Positions 16,738 through 25,555 of a stretch of 50,167 bases of DNA are shown in pieces. Made by a program: the position numbers and the translations under genes. The DNA lies in contig NZ_JABSOE010000033.1 of the NCBI RefSeq assembly GCF_013618865.1, positions 1 to 50,167 on the forward strand, given 5' to 3'. The DNA comes from Phocaeicola faecicola. GTDB taxonomy: Bacteria; Bacteroidota; Bacteroidia; Bacteroidales; Bacteroidaceae. Every line of letters begins with the position of its first letter. The stretch's first letter is position 1. The notes under the pieces were generated by a model. It made no database searches. It was not told the origin of the DNA and worked only from the letters and a program-made list of their open reading frames with translations.

Positions 16738-18024
16738 ATGGATACAACAACTGATACACTGGCGCAATTGGTTTCGGGCGTCAACACCGTATGGATGTTA
16801 TTGGCAGCCATGCTGGTATTCTTCATGCAACCGGGTTTCGCATTGGTAGAGGCAGGATTTACACGTACAAAAAATACGGCAAACATCCTGATGAAAAACT
16901 TTGTCGACTTCATGTTAGGTTCACTGCTCTATTGGTTCATAGGGTTCGGCATCATGTTCGGGCTCGGCGATTTCTTCGGAACTCCTCATTTCATGAGCCT
17001 GCTGTTCGACAGCAACGGTGTGCCCGACTCGGCCTCGCTTCCTACCGAAGGATTTCTCGTGTTCCAGACCGTATTCTGTGCCACTTCGGCCACCATTGTT
17101 TCAGGTGCCATGGCCGAGCGCACTAAATTCTCCATGTATTTAGTTTATACCATTTTTATCAGTGTGCTGATCTATCCGGTATCGGGACACTGGACATGGG
17201 GAGGCGGCTGGTTGATGAACGGCGATGAAGGCTCATTCATGATGAACACCTTCGGAACGACTTTCCACGATTTTGCCGGATCGACCATTGTACACTCCGT
17301 AGGTGGCTGGATTGCCCTGGTCGGAGCTGCCATCCTGGGGCCGCGCCTCGGCAAATACGGAAAAGACGGAAAGTCAAAAGCCATCCCTGGTCACAACCTG
17401 ACAATCGCAGCCTTGGGTGTCTTCATTCTGTGGTTCGGCTGGTTTGGATTCAATCCCGGTTCACAACTGGCTGCTGCTACTACTGAGGACCAGGTAGCTA
17501 TCTCACTGGTATTCCTCAACACCAACCTGGCGGCTTGTGCCGGTGGCTTCATCGCACTGCTCGTAAGCTGGATAAAATACGGCAAGCCGTCACTTTCACT
17601 CACACTGAACGGTATTCTGGCAGGCCTGGTAGGTGTTACCGCCGGATGCGATGCCGTATCACCGCTGGGAGCCGTTCTTATCGGAACCATCTGCGGAGTT
17701 CTGATGATCTATGCAGTAGAATTCATCGACCGCGTACTGAAGATTGACGACCCTGTAGGAGCTAGTTCTGTACACGGAGTATGTGGATTCACCGGAACCA
17801 TCCTTACCGGACTGCTGTCCACCAGCGAAGGTCTGTTCTACGGTGCCGGCTGGGGATTCTTTGGAGCACAGGTATTCGGTGCTATAGTGATAGGTGCCTG
17901 GGCAGCCGTCATGGGCTTCATCATCTTCAAGATACTCGACAAGATTCATGGCTTACGTGTACCGGCACGTATCGAAGAAGAAGGTCTCGACATCTACGAA
18001 CACGGAGAGTCAGCCTATAACTGA
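16738..18024 (+). CDS. amtB: Ammonium transporter
   Basis: 428 residues; inner-membrane trimeric ammonium channel with about 11 transmembrane segments. There is no cleaved signal: the chain starts MDTTTDTLAQLVSG and enters the first helix at WMLLAAMLVFFMQPGFALVE. The two pore histidines are recognisable in GSTIVHSVGGW and SSVHGVCGFTG, and the family motif DFAGSTIVH is present. It follows glnK by 59 bp and precedes glnN. A GC-rich hairpin (18033-18062) after its stop may lower read-through into glnN or protect the upstream mRNA. Confidence 0.96.
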   Translation: MDTTTDTLAQLVSGVNTVWMLLAAMLVFFMQPGFALVEAGFTRTKNTANILMKNFVDFMLGSLLYWFIGFGIMFGLGDFFGTPHFMSLLFDSNGVPDSASLPTEGFLVFQTVFCATSATIVSGAMAERTKFSMYLVYTIFISVLIYPVSGHWTWGGGWLMNGDEGSFMMNTFGTTFHDFAGSTIVHSVGGWIALVGAAILGPRLGKYGKDGKSKAIPGHNLTIAALGVFILWFGWFGFNPGSQLAAATTEDQVAISLVFLNTNLAACAGGFIALLVSWIKYGKPSLSLTLNGILAGLVGVTAGCDAVSPLGAVLIGTICGVLMIYAVEFIDRVLKIDDPVGASSVHGVCGFTGTILTGLLSTSEGLFYGAGWGFFGAQVFGAIVIGAWAAVMGFIIFKILDKIHGLRVPARIEEEGLDIYEHGESAYN

Positions 18025-18032
18025 CAACATAA

Positions 18033-18062
18033 TCCCGGGCGGGTTTGACCGCCTTCCCGGGA
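18033..18062 (+). promoter_or_regulatory. Intercistronic hairpin between amtB and glnN
   Basis: TCCCGGG (18033-18039) pairs with CCCGGGA (18056-18062), and the inner GCGG/CCGC extends the stem. No T-run follows, so it is not a standard terminator. It could set the amtB:glnN transcript ratio. Confidence 0.5.
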
Positions 18063-18127
18063 ACAAGACCCAAAAGAGAAATTTTATTCAAACATATCAT
18101 CTTAAACCCACAAATTATAACGATATT

Positions 18128-20317
18128 ATGTCAAAACTGAGATTCAGAGTAGTCGAAACGGCGTTCAAAAAAAGACCCGTTGCAGTGGCCATTCCCGAGA
18201 AACGCCCCTCGGAATATTTTGCCATGTATGTTTTCAACAAGGAAAAGATGTTCAGGTATCTGAACAGCAAAGTATACGCCAAATTAATCGACGTAATCGA
18301 CAACGGTGCCCCGCTGGACCGTAGCATTGCCGATGAAGTAGCTGAGGGCATGAAAAAATGGGCGATTGAAATGGGAGCTACCCACTACACCCACTGGTTC
18401 CACCCGCTGACCGAAGGTACGGCCGAAAAGCACGATGCCTTCATCGAACACGATGGCAAAGGAGGCATGATGGAAGAGTTTACAGGAAAACTGCTGGTAC
18501 AGCAGGAACCGGATGCCTCCAGTTTCCCCAATGGCGGAATCCGCAATACATTCGAAGCACGTGGTTACTCGGCATGGGATCCGTCATCACCCGCCTTCAT
18601 CGTAGATGATACCCTGTGCATCCCAACAATCTTTATCGCCTATACCGGCGAATCACTCGACTATAAAGCTCCGTTGCTGAAAGCGTTGCGTGCTGTGGAC
18701 AAGGCTACCGTAGAAGTATGCCACTATTTCAACCCTGACGTCAAGAAAGTATATGCCTATCTGGGCTGGGAACAGGAATATTTCCTGGTTGATGAAGGCT
18801 TGTACGCTGCCCGTCCCGACCTTCTGATGACTGGCCGTACACTGACCGGACACGACTCTGCCAAGAACCAGCAGCTGGAAGACCATTACTTCGGTGCTAT
18901 CCCTCCCCGTGTGGCAGCCTTTATGAAAGAACTGGAAATCGAAGCATTGAAGTTGGGCATTCCTGTAAAAACACGCCACAACGAAGTGGCTCCCAACCAG
19001 TTCGAGCTGGCTCCTATCTTTGAAGAATGCAACCTGGCGGTCGACCACAACATGCTTATTATGGCACTGATGCGCAAAATAGCGCGCAACCACGGATTCC
19101 GCGTACTGCTGCACGAAAAGCCGTTTAAAGGAGTAAACGGAAGCGGCAAGCACAATAACTGGTCACTGGGGACCGATACCGGCATTCTGCTTTATGCCCC
19201 CGGTAAACTGCCCGAAGAAAACTTGCGTTTCATCACTTTCGTGGTCAACACACTGATGGCAGTATACCGCCACAACGGTCTGTTAAAGGCCTCCATATCA
19301 AGTGCCACCAACGCACACCGTCTGGGAGCCAATGAAGCACCTCCTGCAATTATTTCTTCTTTCCTGGGCAAACAGCTGAGCCAGGTACTCGAGCACATCG
19401 AGGAAAGTACAAAAGACGGACTGATTGGTCTCAGCGGCAAGCAAGGCATGAAGCTGGATATTCCGCAGATTCCGGAACTGCTCATCGACAACACCGACCG
19501 CAACCGTACGAGTCCGTTTGCCTTCACCGGTAATCGTTTCGAATTCCGTGCCGTAGGTTCAGAGGCAAACTGTGCCAGTGCCATGATTGCCCTGAACACA
19601 GCCTTGGCGGAACAGCTGACACAATTCAAGAAAGATGTGGACGAACTGATAGAAAAAGGAGAGCCTAAGATCTCGGCCATCCTGGATGTTATCCGTAAAT
19701 ACATCAAAATATGCAAACCTATCCATTTCGACGGAAACGGTTACAGTGATGAATGGAAGGCCGAAGCGGACCGCCGTGGCTTGGATTGTGAGACAAGTGT
19801 TCCTCTCATCTTCGACAATTACCTGAAACCGGAAAGCATCGCCATGTTCGAATCGACAGGAGTAATGAGCAGGAAAGAACTGGAAGCTCGCAATGAAGTG
19901 AAATGGGAGACTTATACCAAGAAAATTCAGATTGAGGCCCGCGTTTTAGGCGATCTGGCTATGAACCACATCATTCCCGTAGCCACTCAGTACCAGACAG
20001 GACTGATAGACAATGTCTACAAGATGAAGGAGCTCTTCCCGGCTGAAAAAGCCGCCCGGCTTTCGGCAAAGAATCTGGAATTGATAGAAGAGATTGCCAA
20101 CCGTACCGCTTTCATCAAAGAACACGTGGATGCCATGATTGAAGCCCGCAAAGTGGCTAACAAGATGGAATGTGAACGCAGCAAAGCTATCGCCTATCAC
20201 GATACCATCGTTCCTGCCATGGAAGAGATACGTTATCACATCGACAAGCTGGAGCTGATTGTTGACAACCAGATGTGGACGTTACCCAAATACAGAGAGT
20301 TGCTGTTTATCAGGTAA
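18128..20317 (+). CDS. glnN: Glutamine synthetase type III
   Basis: 729 residues from ATG 18128 (MSKLRFRVVETAFKKRPVAV). The 807-residue frame that begins inside amtB is an artefact. GSIII is the dodecameric form typical of Bacteroides and makes glutamine from glutamate, ammonium and ATP. Family landmarks: THYTHWFHPLTEGTAEKHD near residue 90, GWEQEYFLVDE near 220, KTRHNEVAPNQFELAP near 285, HEKPFKGVNGSGKHNNWSLG near 330, and NRTSPFAFTGNRFEFRAVGS near 460. The C-terminal part (about 520-729) is helical and specific to type III. It is the last gene of the nitrogen cluster and is followed by a strong terminator. Confidence 0.97.
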   Translation: MSKLRFRVVETAFKKRPVAVAIPEKRPSEYFAMYVFNKEKMFRYLNSKVYAKLIDVIDNGAPLDRSIADEVAEGMKKWAIEMGATHYTHWFHPLTEGTAEKHDAFIEHDGKGGMMEEFTGKLLVQQEPDASSFPNGGIRNTFEARGYSAWDPSSPAFIVDDTLCIPTIFIAYTGESLDYKAPLLKALRAVDKATVEVCHYFNPDVKKVYAYLGWEQEYFLVDEGLYAARPDLLMTGRTLTGHDSAKNQQLEDHYFGAIPPRVAAFMKELEIEALKLGIPVKTRHNEVAPNQFELAPIFEECNLAVDHNMLIMALMRKIARNHGFRVLLHEKPFKGVNGSGKHNNWSLGTDTGILLYAPGKLPEENLRFITFVVNTLMAVYRHNGLLKASISSATNAHRLGANEAPPAIISSFLGKQLSQVLEHIEESTKDGLIGLSGKQGMKLDIPQIPELLIDNTDRNRTSPFAFTGNRFEFRAVGSEANCASAMIALNTALAEQLTQFKKDVDELIEKGEPKISAILDVIRKYIKICKPIHFDGNGYSDEWKAEADRRGLDCETSVPLIFDNYLKPESIAMFESTGVMSRKELEARNEVKWETYTKKIQIEARVLGDLAMNHIIPVATQYQTGLIDNVYKMKELFPAEKAARLSAKNLELIEEIANRTAFIKEHVDAMIEARKVANKMECERSKAIAYHDTIVPAMEEIRYHIDKLELIVDNQMWTLPKYRELLFIR

Positions 20318-20333
20318 CAGGACACGAATCATC

Positions 20334-20377
20334 AAACACAGAGGAGAGTTGCCTTACAGCACCTCTCCTCTGTGTTT
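20334..20377 (+). terminator. Terminator after glnN
   Basis: AAACACAGAGGAGAG (20334-20348) is complementary to CTCTCCTCTGTGTTT (20363-20377), a 15-bp stem, followed by ATTTATATT. It is positioned 17 bp after the glnN stop. Confidence 0.85.
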
Positions 20378-20770
20378 ATTTATATTCCAAAGACTTCTCT
20401 CCCATCTCTCATGATGATATCTTCAATGCTCACAAGCCTTCGGTAAAATACATATTCCCAATCAATACATCAAATTATATCTGTTCAGCAGTAACTCCAG
20501 ATACTCCATCCCCATGACTCCACGCAAAGTGACAAACAGTCCCGGAACCTGTTGGCAAGAACAGGAAGCAGAGAAGGCTGCATAGACTGGTTTATCTTGC
20601 CAGTATCAAGACTGTCGCACTTCTGCTCCTAAGCCATTACTAGATATCTTCATAAGAAGATAAATCTGCTTTTTTGAGAATGTATATCACTGTTTCCGAA
20701 ATTTTACTGTCAATATCCCGAAGCGCTCATATTCAAAAGCAGAATATGATTAATGAGCTCACTTCAACCA

Positions 20771-20875
20771 GTTATAATCCTTGTTCTAATGGAATACTCA
20801 TAAACGACAATATCACAATGGCTTGCCCAAATAAAGAAGTGTCTTAATCCTTGTTCTAATGGAATACTCATAAAC
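20771..20875. CRISPR. Orphan two-repeat CRISPR-like unit
   Basis: A 35-nt sequence occurs at 20771-20805 and again at 20841-20875, with 33/35 identity and the last 31 nt identical (TAATCCTTGTTCTAATGGAA plus 11 more). A unique 35-nt spacer lies between (20806-20840), so the period is 70. The mismatches are at one end of the first copy, as in degenerate terminal repeats. The core AATCCTTnTTnTAATGGAAT resembles Bacteroidales type III/I-B repeats as I remember them. No cas gene lies in the window. Confidence 0.6.
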
Positions 20876-20966
20876 AGACTGTAAAAGAGCGCATTACCGT
20901 ATCAGTTGGAATTTTATTTTATAAATAAACCTCTAAAAACCAGAATATTAAAGATTCACCACTAAT

Positions 20967-21310
20967 ATTTTCGCAAATCTACCTATTTTATTGCATCATT
21001 CCAAATAAAGCAAGACATTTTTTCACATATCAAACTCATTTTCACCATATTACATTTTCGCAAGACTAAGTCCGGTCTAAACAAATAATGACATTTGCGA
21101 AAACAGACAAAAAGTCATAATCACAATAATATGATTTACAGACAATTACAAAAATAAAAAAAATCAAGAATCCGAAGTTTTTTCGCAAATCAAAACAGAT
21201 ACAACAACCACACACACATTTGCGAAATTTTAAAACACTCTCTTTTTATATCATTTTTCATAATATACTGATAATAAACTGTTTCCCCAAAACAAAAAGT
21301 TCGCAAATCA
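20967..21310. repeat. Spaced array of TTTCGCAAAT motifs
   Basis: Six copies of TTTCGCAAAT or close variants start near 20968 (+), 21054 (+), 21093 (-), 21181 (+), 21218 (-) and 21299 (+). The gaps alternate: about 86, 39, 88, 37 and 81. Two inverted pairs (21054/21093 and 21181/21218) recur with a period of about 125. Flanks are not conserved, so the short motif itself is what is repeated. A protein-binding array is one reading; function unknown. Confidence 0.6.
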
Positions 21311-21552
21311 TTTTCTTTACAAAACGGACGCTTTCTTTCCCTCTATGGCTAACAAAACAGCCATCACAAAATTGTTTTTCAAAAAGCACACCTTTAATCA
21401 TCGCGATAAGCAAGGAAATTTCTTGCACTCAAAAGGACCATCCCGAAAAAGGAACAACCTCAGTCGTACAGATAAATGAGAAAGAAGATAAAGATTTTAA
21501 CAGCAAAAACCAATTTCATTATATCGTTTTTTAAATCATAAGCCTACAATAA

Positions 21553-21579
21553 AGGCCATGCCAATATTGGGCATAGCCT
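21553..21579 (-). terminator. Hairpin downstream of the vanW-like gene
   Basis: AGGCCATGCC pairs with GGGCATAGCCT around AATATT, with one mismatch or bulge. On the minus strand the stem is followed by TTTATTGT, giving a plausible terminator. Confidence 0.5.
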
Positions 21580-21636
21580 GAAAGGAGATTTCTCCCCCTG
21601 AGACAATTTCATGATAAGTCTTTCAACATCCTGGGC

Positions 21637-21664
21637 GATTGCCGGTAGTTTCATACCGGCAATC
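21637..21664 (-). terminator. Perfect hairpin just after the vanW-like stop
   Basis: GATTGCCGGTA (21637-21647) and TACCGGCAATC (21654-21664) form an 11-bp perfect stem with a 6-nt loop, 5 bp past the stop of the vanW-like gene. There is no T-run on the minus strand. It may protect the 3' end or act together with the next hairpin. Confidence 0.5.
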
Positions 21665-21668
21665 TGCA

Positions 21669-22497
21669 TTAGATAATCTCCAATCCCGAAGGATCATACA
21701 TCACCCGCGCATGGTTTTTCCGGATTACCTCCCGTTGGATGCACTTTCCCGTCACTTTATCAATTGTGTCACGAATGACAGAGCCATTCCGGAACACAAT
21801 GCCATTCTCTCTGGAAAAGAATTCATTTTCTGCATGAATGTGATAACTGTAAGCTTGAGGATGTTCCGAACGCAATTCACCTCTCAGGTATTCTCCATCA
21901 GTGAACACCAATAACTGATACACATTATCCGTATCGTTGCGGAAACGGTAATCCAAATAATTATAGACAATGCTCGTACCTGTACCGAATGGAATCTGCC
22001 GGTGATAATCGGGAAACAGATCCAGCCCGTCATGATGATGATGTTCCACAATCCTTAATTCGGAATGCATCACCATCCAATGAATCAGGTTGGTAAACTG
22101 ACACAGTCCTCCCCCCATATCCCTGTGAAGCCCGCCCCTTTGAAATCGTCAGTCCCTTCTTATAGCCATGCCGCTTATCATCAGGGCCTACCAGTTTCCA
22201 GAAAGAGAATGTCTCGCCCGGCCGGATCAGAATTCCATTTACACAGGGAGACGCAAGTGACAGATTCACAGCCTTGTTCTCCTGCAATTGCATTTCAGTA
22301 TTCCCGAGTCTCCTGCGGATCAGCGAACTATGCCGGTATACCAGAACCGGCAAGCGCTCTGTACTTTTTTCACAAGCCAGCTTCTCCCGGCTGAAAAGGT
22401 CCTTCAGATGACGCAGCAAAATACATTTTTTTCTGGATATCTGATATGTCCAGGGTGAAAGTTCACAGAATAATTTTCTTTTCCTAGTATTAGCCAT
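21669..22497 (-). pseudogene. VanW-like protein gene with a single frameshift in a C6 run
   Basis: The first frame (22497 to 22030) carries RPGETFSFWKLVGPDD and GLTISKGRASQGYGG. The second (ending 21669) carries GGGLCQFTNLIHWMVMHSELRIVEHHHHD, GTGTSIVYNYLDYRFRNDTD and YHIHAENEFF. These are consecutive landmarks of the VanW family, whose role is unclear although it is linked to vancomycin-resistance clusters. The frames join if one base is removed from the C6 run at 22111-22116, giving the expected GYGGGLCQ. So the gene is one indel from intact (about 275 residues). It shares its upstream 105 bp with the TonB-C-like gene. Confidence 0.8.
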
Positions 22498-22510
22498 GCA
22501 GTTCTTAATT

Positions 22511-22615
22511 TTATCTTCCCAATATGAAGATAAAATTACATTTTTACTTTGATAAATAAGAATGTATCCTATGTGTTTTTACCGAATCTCCTGGCCAGAT
22601 GATTCTTTCTTACAC
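22511..22615. repeat. Duplicated upstream region, copy A (before vanW-like gene)
   Basis: Over 90% identical by eye to 24684-24787. Each copy sits just upstream of a minus-strand gene. The gene-proximal end holds a dyad, TTATCTTC/GAAGATAA, around CCAATAT. It could be a shared promoter or operator region. A mobile or duplicated segment is the alternative. Confidence 0.75.
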
Positions 22616-22672
22616 CCTACTATAAGACTAATATTTTCCACATTTACCATTACTGCTATTAAGTATCTTTCT

Positions 22673-22680
22673 TATCTTTG
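22673..22680 (+). promoter_or_regulatory. -7 element of the GNAT gene
   Basis: TATCTTTG matches TAnnTTTG; it is 68 bp before ATG 22748. No clear -33 element. Confidence 0.5.
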
Positions 22681-22747
22681 CAGCTAAACAGACAATGAAT
22701 CCGGTTACGCAACTGCTATCAATAAAATATACATCCTACTCTATAAA

Positions 22748-23191
22748 ATGAAATCACAGATAATCCGAGAAATTAAAGAAACAGACTATCCTGTTCTGGT
22801 GGGAATATGGGAAAGTGCCGTACTTCACACACATGATTTTTTGAAGCAGGAAGACTTCTTATATTACAAAGAAAATCTTATCAATTATTTCCGATACGTA
22901 AGTCTGTATGGATTTGAGCAAGACCAGAAGCTGGTAGGTTTTATAGGGACGGCCAATAGCAACATCGAAATGCTGTTCGTGCATAACGACTACCGTAGTA
23001 TGGGCATCGGTAAAAAATTGGTTTTACATGCAATTCACAATCTTAGCGTCAGTAAAGTGGATGTGAATGAACAGAATTTACAGGCTGTAAAATTTTATCA
23101 ACATATAGGATTCTCAATCGTAGCACGTTCAGCAGTTGATGGTGAAGGCATGGCATATCCGATTCTGCACATGCAGCTGTCAACTATTTAG
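22748..23191 (+). CDS. GNAT-family N-acetyltransferase
   Basis: 147 residues. It starts MKSQIIREIKETDYPVLVGIWE and has the acetyl-CoA loop YRSMGIGKKLVLHAI (RxxGIG, about 83-97). NLQAVKFYQHIGFSIVARS (about 115-133) gives the asparagine and FYxxxGF positions typical of the fold. It resembles small YjaB/YafP-type acetyltransferases with a DxxxQN-like segment (VDVNEQN). Substrate unknown. It is a lone gene between two minus-strand genes, with its own promoter. Confidence 0.85.
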   Translation: MKSQIIREIKETDYPVLVGIWESAVLHTHDFLKQEDFLYYKENLINYFRYVSLYGFEQDQKLVGFIGTANSNIEMLFVHNDYRSMGIGKKLVLHAIHNLSVSKVDVNEQNLQAVKFYQHIGFSIVARSAVDGEGMAYPILHMQLSTI

Positions 23192-23313
23192 TACTCTATG
23201 TAGAACTTCATTATCGCACACTTGACTCATTAGAGTCCTTTAGGTGTCGCTGCATTACAGAACATCATAGTCCATTTTTATTTACAAAAATATTGTCATA
23301 CCTTCTACTAAAA

Positions 23314-24662
23314 CTAATTTGCTTTCCGCACAGAAGGTTCAAAAGTTACCGGGAAAGTAAACTGTACATTCCTGTTCTTTCCTTTCTGTCGACCCGGTTT
23401 CCATTTCGGCATCAGACTGACAACGCGCAGAGCTTCCTTATCCAACGTCGGATTTACCCCTCTCAGTATCACCGGAGCTGTGACATTCCCCTCCTTATCA
23501 ACTACGATTTGAATGATGAACGCCGCATTGTTTCTGCTTTTTCATGTTGCAGATGCCTCCGGATAAAATCCAACAAGCCAGGCATTCCGCCGGGGAACTC
23601 CGGCATCTCTTCCACTACCTGATAAACTGTCTGCTCATTTTCTTTCGGAATCTCCACATAATTTCTACTGACGTTTTTCGGTACTGGAGTCATTTCGGCC
23701 CGTCCGGCCTCTTCGTAATTATCCGTCAGACGAAATTCTGTCATCATCCGGATATTTTCTTTTGATTGTAGGGACACATCGTAAAAAAAACGATAACGTC
23801 CCGGTGCATTGTCATGGATTTCCGGATACAGACTGGCCACAAACCGACGGGAAGCGCCTGGAGCAACCACAAAAGCAATATCCACTGCAACGGTATTGAT
23901 AGGCAGCTCATACCATTGGCTATCCGTACCTTCATACGTAATGAAGTAATGCATGCCACAAGTAATCTGCCGGTCGCTTCCGTTCAAGAGAATAAATGAA
24001 GCAGCAGAAGTCGTATCCGGATAAACTGTATATTCCGGATACAGACAAATACCGTATGCTTCGGATACACCGGTGGTATTATTCCGGACAGGATTTTCCG
24101 GACCCGAGAAACGGATAGCAGGCGAATCCATAAGCAACCTGCAGAACTCCGCACGGGCTTCCGGCGTATTATGAACCAATGTCACATTGATAAGATGTGC
24201 CGTCCTTCCCCAACTCACCATATTCGCCTTCAATTTACCTTTCGGCAAAGCATTATACCGTCGGTTCAGTTCATCCAAGAGAGTTTGAAGCTGCTTTTCA
24301 GAAAATATGCTGTCCGTCATCATTTCGATACGGAAGGCCTTGCTTCCCGACACCGTTTCCAATATTTCCCGTGCACGCAGCGTATCGCCCCGCACCTGAA
24401 GGACCAGCGTATTCCCTTCAAAATAGCGACCCTCCAGAAACGAGGGACAGCGGGTACTTCCAACGAAATCTCCAGTCATGGTGGAGTCATCACCATATGC
24501 CTTGCTCAGCGCTCTGATTATTTTCCAGCCCTCACTCCGGTCAAACACTTGTGGTTGAGAGGATGGTTCAGGAGGCTTCACACCCATTTGCTCCGCTCTG
24601 CCGGTACAATTCACGGTCAGCAGAAAAGCACAAGCCAGTATAAAAAATCTTTCTCTTTTCAT
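23314..24662 (-). pseudogene. Secreted Ig-like/TonB C-terminal protein gene with a frameshift
   Basis: The start (MKRERFFILACAFLLTVNCTG) is a signal peptide with an atypical lipobox. Residues about 195-310 look like the bacterial Ig-like domain with LYPEYTVYPDTTSAASFILL and LPINTVAVDIAFVVAPG. From about 345 comes VEEMPEFPGGMPGLLDFIRRHL, the start of a TonB C-terminal domain, and the frame then ends at 23502. The next frame continues NNAAFIIQIVVDKEGNV, then LRGVNPTLDKEALRVVSLMP and FTFPVTFEP to a stop at 23314. Adding one base to the T5 run at 23538-23542 joins them into about 449 residues. Cell-envelope role likely; partner unknown. Confidence 0.75.
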
Positions 24663-24683
24663 TGTTTCATCCTTTTCCCGTGT

Positions 24684-24787
24684 TTATCTTCCCAATATGA
24701 AGATAAAATTACATTTTACTTTGATAAATAAGAATGTATCCTATGTATTTTTACCGAATCTTCTTGCTAGATAATTCTTTCTTACAC
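24684..24787. repeat. Duplicated upstream region, copy B (before TonB-C-like gene)
   Basis: Partner of 22511-22615, with the same orientation relative to its downstream gene and the same TTATCTTC/GAAGATAA dyad. Differences are a one-base gap and scattered substitutions at the distal end. Confidence 0.75.
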
Positions 24788-24960
24788 AGATTACATCGAG
24801 GGACGTGAACTTTGTCCCTCGATATAATCTGACAATTTGCTCCAGTTGAATCTGATTAAATCATGGATTACCAATATTTAAAAGCATTTTCAGCTCCGGA
24901 TTTGAAGATGCAAATATGATCTATAATATTCTATTCAACCGCATAGCAAGATAGCTGAGC

Positions 24961-25542
24961 TCATTGTTCTCTAAACTCCTCCAACAGTTCCTTGCAGCTT
25001 TCCATGTGTTTGTTATACCGCCGTAATGTTATCATAGCAGCAATTCCAATAGATACAACTCCTGATAAAGTAATGAGTCGTATTGTAGCAGGATCGTCCG
25101 TCAGAGTATACAGGCGCAGAAAAATATAGGTAAACATAGCAGTCAGAGGGACTATGCTGGCAAGCAGTGCTCTATTATAGAATTTACGATAACTCATAAT
25201 TTTGCCTGTGACCGTCCGTACATCGTCGTTTAACAGATTATCCATACCAAGTTTGCGGCTTACCCATAGGCTGACGCCCAAATCTGCCAAAGCGCACAAA
25301 GATACCAATATTCCAAACAACAAAGGCCAGTCTGCAGTTATGCAAATAATTATTACCGCAGGTATCGTCAAGACATCAAGTAACATTCTATCTTTCATCT
25401 CCTTGCTTATGGCCAAGGTTGGCCGTTTCCTCAGTGCCTTGAAAAACTTTTCGTTCACTTTATCTTGCTTTCCCAATTCTTCTTTAAACAAATTATATTC
25501 CGACTTCAGTGCCTGAAGTTCTTTTTCAACATTGATTTCCAT
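24961..25542 (-). CDS. Membrane protein paired with the ECF sigma factor
   Basis: 193 residues from ATG 25542 (MEINVEKELQALKSEYNLFK). This start has AAAGGA at good spacing and leaves 13 bp after the sigma-factor stop; the longer frame from 25614 overlaps the sigma gene. The N-terminal helix (1-45) is cytosolic and charged. Two pairs of hydrophobic segments follow (about 56-95, LDVLTIPAVIIICITADWPLLFG, and about 125-175). The C-terminus is a short coil ending LLEEFREQ. Position directly behind a sigma factor suggests an anti-sigma or co-regulator role, but it lacks the zinc anti-sigma HxxxCxxC motif. Family not recognised. Confidence 0.65.
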   Translation of the reverse strand: MEINVEKELQALKSEYNLFKEELGKQDKVNEKFFKALRKRPTLAISKEMKDRMLLDVLTIPAVIIICITADWPLLFGILVSLCALADLGVSLWVSRKLGMDNLLNDDVRTVTGKIMSYRKFYNRALLASIVPLTAMFTYIFLRLYTLTDDPATIRLITLSGVVSIGIAAMITLRRYNKHMESCKELLEEFREQ

Positions 25543-25555
25543 ACAATTCCTTTTG

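Larger units (their letters stand above)
20378..21668. other. 1.3-kb gene-free region between glnN and the vanW-like gene
   Basis: No convincing ORF. Contents: a two-copy CRISPR-like repeat (20771-20875), an array of TTCGCAA motifs (20967-21310), a Lys/Ser-rich 104-codon frame (21220-21534) that looks like noise, and two hairpins before the vanW-like stop. 20378-20770 shows nothing recognisable. Confidence 0.6.

Noticed and set aside
17894..18127. N-terminal extension of glnN overlapping amtB
   Set aside because: The first 78 codons come from the amtB frame-shadow and the intergenic hairpin. ATG 18128 gives the canonical GSIII start.
21220..21534. 104-codon frame in the gene-free region
   Set aside because: No start signal, low-complexity Lys/Ser/Phe composition, and it covers part of the TTCGCAA array.
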